A stretch of 64,000 nucleotides of DNA from Amylostereum areolatum. Taxonomy: Eukaryota > Basidiomycota > Agaricomycetes > Russulales > Stereaceae. The DNA is taken from the NCBI GenBank assembly GCA_012932865.1, contig SAXG01000061.1, positions 225,249 to 289,248 on the forward strand, written 5' to 3'. The translations under genes were made by a program, and so were the position numbers. This document shows, in pieces, positions 54,965-64,000 of the stretch. The notes under the pieces were generated by a model. The model did not search any database. It had not been told where the DNA came from and saw only the letters and a list, made by a program, of their open reading frames with translations. Positions within the stretch are counted from its first letter, which is position 1; every line of letters starts with the position of its first letter.

Positions 54965-55468
54965 ATGCAGCCCACTCAGTCGCCCGATCTCACGATGTTC
55001 ACTGCGACCACTCCACGTTCACTCGTCATCGTCATAAGTGTGATCGTAACACTTACCGTCCTTACCACCCTCACATCAATAATCTTCATCCAACGATGGC
55101 GTCGACCAAATGAACGTGTTCAAGAACTTCCCATGGAACCTATCCAATTCGCGAATCTACGAGACGTCGATTCTAGAGAGGGGGATAGTGTTACAACTCC
55201 GATAAGGTATCTCCTTTTCCCTTACCTTATTCGGAAGGACGTCGCTAAACGACGGATTACGACTGTGCCCCAGTTCGTAACCGTCTCGACCACGCGACCA
55301 CGATGGTGCCACAGATTGTCACCGTCTCAACGGCATAGCCACGATGGTGCCGCAGATCATCACCGTCTCAACGGCATAGCCACGACGGTGCCACAGTCTC
55401 ATTCCCGTAGATACTTGATACAACCGTCGCTCAATGTACATATGTTTACTCGACCTCCTTTCTTATAA
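54965..55468 (+). CDS. Element B small membrane ORF at the env position
   Basis: ATG 54965 opens a short polar N-terminus (MQPTQSPDLTMFTATTPR), one strong hydrophobic segment LVIVISVIVTLTVLTTLTSI, then FIQRWRRPNERVQELPMEP. The basic residues after the segment predict N-terminus outside. About 74 codons precede the 3' LTR; the frame then runs through the polypurine tract into the LTR to 55468. There is no signal peptide, Cys pattern, cleavage site or fusion-peptide pattern, so I do not call it an envelope protein. It may be a captured membrane anchor or chance, though the hydrophobic run is unusually clean. Confidence 0.4.
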   Translation: MQPTQSPDLTMFTATTPRSLVIVISVIVTLTVLTTLTSIIFIQRWRRPNERVQELPMEPIQFANLRDVDSREGDSVTTPIRYLLFPYLIRKDVAKRRITTVPQFVTVSTTRPRWCHRLSPSQRHSHDGAADHHRLNGIATTVPQSHSRRYLIQPSLNVHMFTRPPFL

Positions 55469-55737
55469 AAGGAGGCTCAACGAATGAACTATTCCCCAGC
55501 TCGTTCTCTTTGTAAATACAGGACTGTTCTAAATAGAACCTCCTCTTAAAGCTATTGAAGAGAACCCAAAGTAACTAAGTCGAAAGCTCGCCTAAGTCTT
55601 CCGTGAAGACTTACTGCTTCGCTTATCGACCTTAACCTTCGTATAACCGAGACGTCTGGATCACCTGATCCCACTTCTCATACACACGAGTACTGTAGCC
55701 TGAGTCGCTTGTCACGTGATAAGGACCGTCCTTAACA
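55189..55737 (+). mobile_element. Element B 3' LTR
   Basis: 549 bp, TGTTACAACTCC to CCTTAACA, preceded by the polypurine tract. It has two of the 41-bp units (the 5' LTR has three) and several substitutions. Confidence 0.93.
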
Positions 55738-56069
55738 GCCTAGGGTAGTGCAACGTGCTCTACAGTACCGTATGACGAGATGGACAGTCTAGGGAAAAGG
55801 GAAGAGAAACACTGTCCTTATATACAAGTGGGAACAATGGTGCGATGCAATGCGATAGTGGTGCGAGTGGGGGGAACAATAAGAAAGGAGTCATGGGGCG
55901 GAGGACGAAGGTCCGGAGCAATTATGTCATAGATAAGAATGCGGAACCCCACTCGGAAGTCCGGGCAATGACGTCGTTGAAGCATGTGATGCAAGGGAAA
56001 GTCATGTGCTGTGACACGTCGCGTGTACGAGGTCTGCAAACGAAGAGAGAAATGGAGCGATCCGTGACA
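55738..56069 (-). mobile_element. Element A2 5' LTR, proximal piece
   Basis: It continues the family-A LTR broken at 37931, starting with the duplicated GCCTA and ending GATCCGTGACA at 56069. The next bases are CTTGG and belong to the chromodomain frame of element D, so this LTR end marks an insertion into D. Confidence 0.88.
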
Positions 56070-56244
56070 CTTGGGAACCTCTTGCCAATCTCCAGAATGC
56101 CAAGAAACGTATCGACGACTTCCACCGCGAACATCCGGGTGCCCTGAAACCTACACGCCTTAATCGTTGGGAACTCCTGTCGGAAGAGGAAGCTGGATCT
56201 GATTGCGACAAGGACGTCGAATCTAAGGAAGGGGTGATGTCATG
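56070..56244 (+). pseudogene. pol: Element D pol 3' end (chromodomain tail)
   Basis: Reading TGG GAA CCT from 56072, the frame gives WEPLANLQNAKKRIDDFHRE and HPGALKPTRLNRWELLSEEE, the end of a chromodomain similar to that of element B (WEPASNLEGSKAAIAEFHRN). It ends in TGA overlapping the LTR start. Everything upstream in element D is missing because the A2 insertion and later rearrangement removed or displaced it. Confidence 0.8.
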
Positions 56245-56693
56245 AACGGTCTATAATTTTCTTTTACTTTACATTGGTTACACGCTTTAGGACTTATCGG
56301 CTTATCACCGGTCCGGCTCCACTTCGGCCCGGACCCGGTTCATCCATATCCCACCCAGGCCCACGTGACTCATCTCGGCCCGGGTCTGACTCCTTTCCCC
56401 TGACTCATGCTGTACAATACTGACTCATGCTGTGCTCTTTTACATACGACTGCTTACTTATACTAGGTCTGCTTACTGATTGCCGTGTATTGGTTGCTTA
56501 CCTAAGTCTCTCTCCTCTCATGTATATAAGGCTCACTCTCGCTGTACATATTCCCTATCTCAAGCTAGTCAATTCTACCAACTTTGCTTGCTTTCCCTCG
56601 TCTGTCGCCGTGTCTGATTGGCTCCCCTCTGTCGTCCTCTTCCTCTGTCAGCTTTGTCATAACTTGGTGCTGTCGCACTAGTCGTTGCTGACA
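56238..56693 (+). mobile_element. Element D 3' LTR
   Basis: 456 bp, TGTCATGAACGG to GTTGCTGACA, after the purine tract AAGGAAGGGGTGA. LTR ends and TATA context (TATATAAGGCTCAC) are close to element C. By the 34-nt rule its RNA would begin near ATCTCAAGCT, which predicts a primer site AGCTTGAGAT in full copies. Confidence 0.85.
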
Positions 56694-57376
56694 GGTCCCA
56701 AGGTGTCCATTGACCGTAGGCCACGAGGCCCTCCGAATAGATGTGTTCCATGGACATAGGGCGAGTTGGGTGGGGTGCGGCCTGGTGCTCGTGGCACGGG
56801 GAGTTGTTCAACAGCTAAGCTCAGCTAGGGTATTTAAGAGATACTGCGTGATGCACGGCTGGTGATCCTACTAGTAGGATACGGTGTCTGTGCAAGAGGG
56901 ACGGAAGGTGAACCCACTTGAAAGTGAAAGCGCAGCCCATTTGTGTCTTCGGTGTACGGCATTTCTTGACGTTATACGTATCCAAGGACGGTGGGAAAAG
57001 GAGGAAGAGCTGTATATTTGCATGAGATTCCCCTTTCCAAGCATCACAGCTGTTGGAGGCTACTTACGTAGTATGTGAGTCCTCGTTCACGTTTTGCGCC
57101 AAACGACGTGGGTGTGCGAAGAGAGCAAACACGCGAACAGACGTTGACGGCACTGGGCAGCGGTCCGCCTCCTCAATCAGGCAAGAAGCAGCGCCGCCAT
57201 CTCTTTCCGTGTCCGGGCTCGACGACGCGCGACGCAGCGCGACACGTCGTCACTCGTCAGACAGGCTATCGGATACCAATGTTGAATGTTCAGCTTCAAT
57301 CGCTCTCTATCGCGCTCAAATTTCGGGTTTCTCACCGGGGCTGAGGCTGTGACGTGTAGTTGACTCGGAGGGTGTA
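56694..57376. other. Unassigned spacer
   Basis: Short ORFs only. The palindrome ATCCTACTAGTAGGAT occurs near 56866-56881. Confidence 0.4.
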
Positions 57377-58531
57377 CAGTGCCAGACAGCCAAAGTCAAC
57401 AAGTCCAGTAGCGCCCTGAAGAATGGGTATTTCGATGAGATAATTTCAGATTCTTAATCGGAGAAGCGAAAGGAGTCCAAAAACACACCTCCGAAGTTTT
57501 TCCCACGACATTTTGGATTCGGCCAATTTTTTGGGTCTATTTTGCGGGCTTCTTATGGGCCTGGAGCATGCCCGGAAGGGGTCAAATAAAGCGTCAGATT
57601 GTCCGGTCATGGGATTACAGCCAAACAGACATCAGATCTGCTGGAAATCAGAAATGCGATCAGGATGTCAACGAAGCGGACGAGGATTACCTAAGAGCTG
57701 CTCGGCATCCCCACCGCGGGCAGAAGTCCATTTTTTCGGAGTCGAAATGTATTCGAAACGGGCGACGAAAGTACAAATACCAATCGTGTTTTTACCTGGA
57801 CAAAACACATTCCAAACATGTCCTTTCAGGCACATGTTCCTGCCTCGTGTACCCTCCTAAAACTTGAGGTTTCCGCCATGGGCAGCTATGAGTTCGAAAT
57901 AAAGCCTTTTAGGACCATATTCTCCCTAAATTAAGCAGTTAGAAACCGGTTCCCCAAGGAGAATAAGTTTCGATTAGGAAAAGATCCGCCAAAAATTGCC
58001 CTGAAGCTTCTAATTTCAGATCAATCACTGCTCGTGGCGGAAATTTCTAGTTTTGGAAGGGTACATGAGGCAGGGAACATGTGCCTGAGAGGACATGTTT
58101 GGAATGTGTTTTGTCCAGGTAAAAACACGATTGGTATTTGTACTTTCGTCGCTCGTTTCGAATGCATTTCGACTCCGAAAAAATGGACTTCCGCCCGCGG
58201 TGCCCGGCAGCGGACCTTCCGGCAGTGCCCGTGCCTGAGCAGCCATCATTTTATTGCCGGGAAAATACACACTATATTATTTTAATTTCAACAGATCTGC
58301 AACCAGCTCACCAAACGGAGTCGATTGGTGATTTTTGCGTGATTTTAGGCGCTAAAACAGGGATGCGGCCAATTTTTGGGGGTCCCAAAATCCTAAAGCG
58401 TATTCTAGAGGCCACAGCTCAACGGGATTTACTCCGTCGATGTACTGGATCATGTACAAATCGTTTCGAAACGTTTCCGCGGGTTTCCGAGGGGGCCGAA
58501 CAAACTTGTCGACTTTGGCTGTCCAGCACTG
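57377..58531. mobile_element. MITE-like DNA element with TA flanks
   Basis: Terminal inverted repeats start CAGTGCCAGACAGCCAAAG at 57377 and end as the complement (CTTTGGCTGTCCAGCACTG) at 58531; about 28 bases match with three differences. TA dinucleotides flank both ends (57375-57376, 58532-58533). CAGTG ends and TA duplication are typical of the Tc1/mariner-pogo superfamily. Inside is a second, imperfect inverted repeat (about 57640-57880 against 58030-58290, for example CAGGCACATGTTCC and GGAACATGTGCCTG). No transposase frame is present, so it is non-autonomous. Confidence 0.8.
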
Positions 58532-58533
58532 TA

Positions 58534-59963
58534 TCTACCTGCCAGCGGCGACTCTGAGCGGGATGTCCGACGCGGCGGCGCCGTCATACACTCACAGATA
58601 GGTACCTTGCCCCGATAATCAGCTTCCGTGAATTTCAACCGGCCTTGAGCTGTTCTGAGACACAGTGCGTGCGGGGTACGTATAACTGTAACGGCACCGC
58701 CGCGGTCCTTACTTATCGAGTTTAGCGTTCCCTTTTCGTTATCGCACGTGTGGACCCTTCAGCGCCTCCCCTCCCCCGTTCAACTTCTTCCCTTCTTTTC
58801 CTCAGGGAAAGCGGTGGCCCACGCCATGTATACTGATCAGCAAGTCGCGATCAGAGCATCGGCGAGGAGGAACAGGGACGTGTGCGCGCCGTGCCGTGGT
58901 GGGTATATTTTGTGGGTTTTGTGGTTGTTGTCAATGGAGCGTAGGTCCGCGGTTCTCGGGAGCTAAGTTGAGAGCTCGTTGCTGCAGAGAGATGAGATCG
59001 GAGGTGGGCGAGACGTCGTGCCTATGTAGGCCTGTGTACAGCAGACCAGCATGGGCGCGTCATGCGATGCGATGTGCGATGAGAAGGGACGGGTGTACGG
59101 TGAGGTCGGAGGGATGGGTTGAGGGATTACGCTATTTAGGGAGGGCGGAGAGGCTGTGGAGGGGCGCTCGGACGGGAGGCGAGTCATCCGGTACGTCTAT
59201 TGTTGTCCACACGCAATGGTGAGAGAAGCGTCGAGCGTGCATGCTGTCAGAGTAGAAGTGTATGCGATGTGGGCCGAGTCGGGGAGAAAGGGGAATGAGA
59301 CGCCCGGGGAACAGGACGAAGGACGGGGATCAGGGAGGGCCGCGTGCACGGATTGACGACGAACAGCTGTCGAGTGGGTGCGAATGAATGGATGAGGGGA
59401 CGTTTTTGGCGTGGGGGATGATGGGACGGATCGTGAACGGACGGCGCGCAGATTGAGAATCGGATAGCGGGGAGGAGGCCTGACGAATCAGAGAGAGAGA
59501 AGAAGAAGGTTGGGAGGCAGTGGCGGCGATCGGGGTGCACTGCAGGCTGCAGCGTACGGCGTACAGCAAAGCGTTGAGCGAAAGCGCCGGGAGCGTGGCC
59601 AGGGTGCGGGATCAAAGTTGAAAAGGAACGCTCTGTTCCGGGCTTATTTGCCCCCTTCGTCCTGTCCACGCACGCACGCACGCTTGCCCCGTCCCCGTCC
59701 TCGCCTCATATCATGCGCCCCCCGCCGTCCGATCTCTCTCCTCCTTCTCATCCACGTACGTCTCCTCCTCTCTCCCTCTCAACTTCATCCCCATCTCCTC
59801 CTCCTCCAGCCACCAACGCCGCCGCCACCAGCAGCAGCGGCAGCGCACCGCAGACCCCCCACCGCCCCGCCCATCCGTGGCTGTACCCTCACCCGCTCCC
59901 TCAAAGCTCCAATCCAGCCGCGATCCCCCCGCTCGCTCGCGCCCCCCCTCCCCCTCCTCGACC
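58534..59963. other. Upstream region of the Zn2Cys6 gene
   Basis: No independent gene seen. From about 59640 the sequence is pyrimidine-rich and likely the leader of the downstream regulator. Confidence 0.4.
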
Positions 59964-61358
59964 ATGATCGGGCCCACCCCCACCTTCTACGACCCCCGAC
60001 CACGCCCTCCCGCCCCAGTCCGACGGCGCCTACGAACACTGGATCCAATCCCACCAACAGCAACAACACCCCCAAAACCAGTTCGGCTTCGCCCACTACC
60101 CGCCACCCCAACCTCCACCTCAACAAACGCAACAGCAACCCCGAATCCCGCCCTCCATGCAGCCCCCTCCACAACCAGTACCAATTCGTCAACACCAACC
60201 CGAACCCCAACCCGTCCCTCACCCCCGCCACCGCCGACCCCTCCCCCTTCTCCTACTTCTCCCCCGACTCTCTCCCCCCCACCCGCTTCGTCAACTCCCA
60301 CCCCCACAGCCCAACCACCACCCGCACCCGGCAACCCCAGTCCACCACCGCCACCGCCCCCGCCCCCGCCCCTTACGACGCCCCCGACTTTGGCGCGTTT
60401 TACCCCGCTCAGCCGCCCTACATGGCCGAGGGCGCGTACGGCGAGCGCTTGACGCCCTCCGCCTCCTACAGCGCCACCACCCCCCTCTCGGACGCCCCAA
60501 ACCTTGCCCTCGCACGGTTCCTCCCTCTCGCCCTCCTGGCACGACGAGCGCCAATTGCCGCCCTCGTACCCCGCCCCCGCCCCCGCCATGGCCTTCCACA
60601 CCCCGTCCCAGATCCAGACCTCGCCCGGGGCAGGCAAGCGGGGCGGCGCGGGGAAGGGCGGAAGCGCCAAGGCGGCGCGGGGGAGGAAGCGCACGAAGAA
60701 GGACACGGCGGAGGACAGCGAGAGCGAGGGATTTTCGAGGACGACGGCGGGATGGGGGGCGGCGAGCCGCAGATGGGGCTCCCGCAGCGTCTGTGCGTCC
60801 TTTTTTTCTTTCCCCCTCCCCCCTCCTTGGGTCTTTATATGCGCAGAAGAACGTCACGCTGACGATCGCTCGATCTCTCTTTTTTCCCCCTCTTCACCCC
60901 CATTCTCTCGTTTATCTTTTCCCTCCGTGCGCCTGCTCCTATACGTGTGTGACCGTGCGTCCGGGGGTGGGCTTCGCCGGGCGGTCTTCTTCGTTGATGT
61001 TTTCCGCCCGTGATCGGGGTATACGACGCGAACCTGTTGGATGCGTTTATATTTCGTCGGCGGTGGGACAGGCCCGGCGCGTGCACGTATTGCAAGAGGC
61101 TCAAGGTCGGTCGCGCTTTTTTCCCCCTTCCGTTCCCGTCGCCGCAACGCTGACGCGCCCTTCCCCCCCCCCCCCTCTCTCTCCCTCTCTTTTTCTCTCT
61201 CTGCCCCCGCGCGCGCCCGTCTCCTCGTTCACAGATGAAGTGCGACTTTCCGAAGAACGACAACGTGTGCAAGCGCTGCCGCGCGGGCAACCACCACTGC
61301 GTCGTCGAGGGCCGCAAACCGCGCAGCGCGCCCAAGTGAGTCGCCCCCGCGCGCGCTT

Positions 61359-61397
<39 letters not shown>

Positions 61398-64000
61398 GTG
61401 TGTGAACGCGTCGCTGACCCGGCGTCGACAGCAAACGGGAGTACCTCCTCGCGCAGATCCGGCAGAAGGACGGGATCATCGAGTCCTTGCTGAAACAGGT
61501 GCGCATCCCCCCTTTCCCCTCACCACCGCATAGATCGCTAACCCTCCCCCCCACCCCCCCGGTCCAGCTCCACAACCCGTACCTCGCCACCCCGCTCTCG
61601 ATCGCCGCACCGCAATGGCCACCTCCTCCTCCGACAACCACCGCCAGAACGTCGTCGCCTGGCTCGACCGCCTCCAGACCCTCCGTCCGGCACCCCGCGC
61701 GCGGGCGACGCGGACCTGCAGGCGTTCCACCTCGCGTCGCGCGGCGGGCGCGGGGGGAGGGCGCGCGAGGCGCGAGGAGGAGGAGGAGGAGCGGGAGAGG
61801 CGGAGGCGAGGTGTGAGGATGAAAGGGGCGTGATGAGGGAGAGAGAATGAGAATGAGGACGAGGAGGAGGAGGACGCGGACGCGGACGCGGAGGGCGGCC
61901 CGATGTCCGCGGGCACGCTCGTCGACCCCGACGCGGACGACCCCGAGGACGAGCGCGCGTACTCGGCCGCGCTGCCGGACGCGGCGGTGCCGCTCGGCCT
62001 GCTGGCGGACCTGGCGATCACGGCGGAGGAGCGGGCAAGGCGCGGGGGAAGGCGGGGAGGCGGGGGGCGGGCGGAAGGAGGGCGGGGAGAGCGGCGGGGA
62101 GAGGGAAGAGGAGGAGAGGGAGAGGGCGGAGGAGGAGGGCGGGGTCGTGGTGCGTTTGTTTTTCTTCTTTCTTTTTCTTTTTCTTCTTTTTAGGGTTCGC
62201 CGGGCTCTTCTGTCCGCCTTGAGGACCTGCCCATCCTCCCCCCCCTCTACCTACCCACCCCCTCCCCTTCACCTATCCCTCCTCCCCCCCCCTTCGCCTA
62301 CACACCCCCTTTCGTCTACACCCCTTTTATCATCTCCCGACCGACGACACTGACGCGACCCCCCCCCCTCCCTCCCCCCCTCCAGGGCGTCGCGAACGAA
62401 AAATACTTCAAGCCCGGGCCGTCGTCGGATCTGAAGCAGCGCATGGGCTTGATCGACAAGACCGCGCCGCCGGATATATTGGTGCACGGGCTGGTGACGC
62501 CCGAGGACGTCGAGCGGTTGTTCGAGATGTGTGTGCGCTTTCGCGTTTTCGAGGGGTGCGAGGGGCGCTGACGGGGCTCCTCTTCTCTTCCTTCCTTCCT
62601 TCCTTCCTTTCGTCTCTACCTTTCGACGGCGTTGCGCGGACGCTCTGCAGATTCTACGCGCGGGTGAACGTGAGTGGCCCTTTCCCTTCCCCCCCCCCCC
62701 CCGCTTTCTTTTTTTTTGTCTGAGTGTGAGGGGTGTGCGACGTGGACGCTGACGTTTGCGGTGGTTTGTTTTTTTTTTTTGCTTTGCTTTGCTTTCAGCC
62801 GTTCATTGCGGCGCTCGATCCGGTGCTGCATACCCCGTCCTCGACGTTCTCGCGCTGTCCGTTTTTGTTCACCGTCGGTACGTCTCTCATCGCCTCCCCC
62901 CCCCCCCCCCACCTCCCTTAACCCGCCCGCCGACCCTCCATCCTCCATCCTCCATCCTCCTTGCTCCGTCCTCCATCATCCTTGCTCCGTCCTCCGTCCC
63001 CCTACCTCCTCGCTTTTTCCTCCTTCCTCCGTCCTCCTCCATCTAACCCCCCCTCCCCGCCCCCACAGTCTGCGCCATCTCGCTCCGCTACTCGGAAAAG
63101 GCGGACGTGTACCCGATCGCGATGCACTTCGCCAAGTCGGCCGCGGCGAACGCGCTCATCGACGGCTGGAAGTCGGTCGAGCTCTGCCAGGCGTACATCT
63201 TGATGAGCATCTATTCGGTGCCGCGCGCAGGTGGGAGGAGGATCGGAGCTGGCTGTATACCGGGTTGGCGATACGGTGAGCGGGGTTTGCTTTTTTACCG
63301 CGTTTTTCCGGTTTCTCTCCTCCGTCCCTCCCTCTTCCCTCCTCCCCCCTTCCCCTTCCCCTTCCCCTTCCCCTCCCCCGTCAATCTTGAAAAATTCGTG
63401 GCTGACCGGACGTCTCTCCCCCCGCGCGCAGGATCGCGACCGACCTGAACCTGCACCAGTTCTCGACGCGCAAGGCCCGGAACGACCTCGAGGAGCGCGA
63501 GATGATCAACCGGACGCGGATATGGATGATCTGCTTCAACCTGGACAAGTCCACGGCGACGCAGTTCGGGAAGCCGTCGACGGTGAAGGAGGATCGGTGC
63601 GTGGTCGTTTTCCCTTTTTTTCTCTCTTGTCTTTTGGTGGTTTCACCTTCCTCCCCCTGCGGCCGCCTCCTCCATCACCGTCATCGCCCCATTCGCGACC
63701 CACCGCCCCGCCCCCTCTCCTCGTGACATTGACCACCACGGCTAACGTTCGTCTCTCCACTCGTTGTGCGTGCGTAGGATCATCCGCGACGGCCCGGACT
63801 GGTACAAGCGCTCGGTGAACAACGACGCCACGGACGTGCACCTCGTCGCGTACTCGGCGCTGATGCGGATCTTGACCCGGTTCCACGCGGACGTGTTCGA
63901 CGACCCGAACGCGCCGACGGGGTTGAACAAGGTGCGCTCGGGCTTGCCGCTCTCCCCTCTCTCCCTCTCTCCCTCTCTCCCTCTCTCCCTCTCTCCCTCT
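59964..64000 (+). CDS. Zn2Cys6 fungal transcription factor, 3' end outside window
   Basis: Nuclear DNA-binding regulator. A Gln/Pro-rich N-terminus follows ATG 59964 (AYEHWIQSHQQQQHPQNQFG near 60030). A basic stretch GKRGGAGKGG, then RGRKRTKKD (about 60640-60710), could be a nuclear signal. The zinc cluster spans an intron: ACTYCKRLK (61078-61104) joins MKCDFPKNDNVCKRCRAGNHHC (split here as MKCDFPKNDN and VCKRCRAGNHHC, 61235-61300), giving C-x2-C-x6-C-x8-C-x2-C-x6-C. A coiled segment NKREYLLAQIRQKDGIIESL follows. The middle homology region (Fungal_trans-like) includes ILVHGLVTPEDVERLFEM, FIAALDPVLHTPSSTFSRCP, MHFAKSAAANALIDGWKSVE, ATDLNLHQF and RTRIWMICFNLDKSTATQFG. It runs on to the window end. 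Introns hold C, CT and AT runs. Frame breaks are apparent in exon 1 (about 59995, 60200-60240, 60500, 60730) and after SIYSVP (63224-63232). Confidence 0.85.
61344..61403 (+). repeat. CT/AT/GT microsatellite in a Zn2Cys6 intron
   Basis: Tandem CT, then TA, then TG dinucleotides in one intron of the regulator gene. Confidence 0.9.
63950..64000 (+). repeat. CTCTCC-type microsatellite at window end
   Basis: Tandem CTCTCCCT units in the intron after GLNK, running off the window. Confidence 0.85.

Larger units (their letters stand above)
37932..55737 (+). mobile_element. Element B: Ty3/Gypsy chromovirus with extra 3' ORFs, nested insertions
   Basis: LTRs at 37932-38521 and 55189-55737 begin TGTTA and end TAACA. 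The target duplication GCCTA lies at 37927-37931 and 55738-55742. Own content is gag, pol with chromodomain, a gag-like ORF3, a small basic ORF, a membrane ORF, a polypurine tract (AGAGAGGGGGATAG) and the 3' LTR. It was later hit by a solo family-A LTR (40296-40715) and by A1 (46655-53740). Without these, B is about 10.3 kb. The LTRs differ by several substitutions plus one 41-bp tandem unit, so B is older than C or A1. One nonsense codon is seen in pol. Confidence 0.93.

Noticed and set aside
54965..55468. Calling the B membrane ORF an envelope gene
   Set aside because: No signal peptide, cysteine pattern, cleavage site or fusion peptide; too short.

Overview
The window looks like a nuclear chromosome segment of an agaricomycete-type basidiomycete. 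The host genes are GC-rich and cut by many short GT-AG introns of about 45-70 nt. The gene set fits a fungus: an SR-type protein, a HELLS/DDM1/Irc5-type SNF2 remodeller, an M36 fungalysin, an AAAP amino-acid permease, a one-pass membrane protein and a Zn2Cys6 regulator. The rest is Ty3/Gypsy chromoviruses. There is no sign of bacterial operons, rRNA, tRNA or CRISPR. Layout: 1-21 kb is mainly host genes. From the left edge on the minus strand these are an RS-repeat protein (cut by the window edge), a poorly preserved membrane-protein-like locus, the SNF2 gene (5718-9089), the fungalysin (9534-12055) and the amino-acid permease (15253-17553). A plus-strand membrane protein follows (about 18.8-20.7 kb). 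From 21.7 to 27.6 kb are a glycine-rich pseudogene and two copies of an interspersed repeat with GC-rich minisatellite cores, which bracket a spliced orphan gene (24012-25776). From 28.2 to 56.7 kb is a nest of LTR retrotransposons, readable from 5-bp target duplications. Element A2 (minus, decayed) carries a non-autonomous element C (30133-33075, TSD ATGGC) in pol and element B (37932-55737, plus, TSD GCCTA) in its 5' LTR. Element B carries a solo family-A LTR in gag (40296-40715, TSD ACACG) and a near-intact element A1 (46655-53740, minus, TSD CTTCC) in an extra ORF downstream of pol. A2 abuts the 3' end of a fourth chromovirus, D (to 56693). A TA-flanked MITE lies at 57377-58531, and a Zn2Cys6 regulator starts near 59964 and runs off the right edge. 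Main points. (1) The three LTR families whose LTR-internal junction is visible (A, B, C) carry, 2 nt after the 5' LTR, 10-11 nt complementary to a site in their own LTR 33-34 nt downstream of the TATA box: the geometry of Tf1-type self-priming, with no tRNA primer site needed. (2) Family A has an ORF ('ORF0', about 200 codons) between LTR and gag that contains no ATG yet is kept as a frame between two copies that differ strongly in sequence; the gag N-termini of A and B are likewise long open frames without ATG. (3) Element B has unusual cargo after its chromodomain integrase: a gag-like CCHC ORF of different base composition, a small basic ORF and a one-pass membrane ORF next to the polypurine tract. 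(4) Several conserved host genes show single-base frame breaks, mostly extra bases near short homopolymers, so either the consensus has uncorrected indels or these copies are decaying. All assignments come from reading the sequence; no searches were run.
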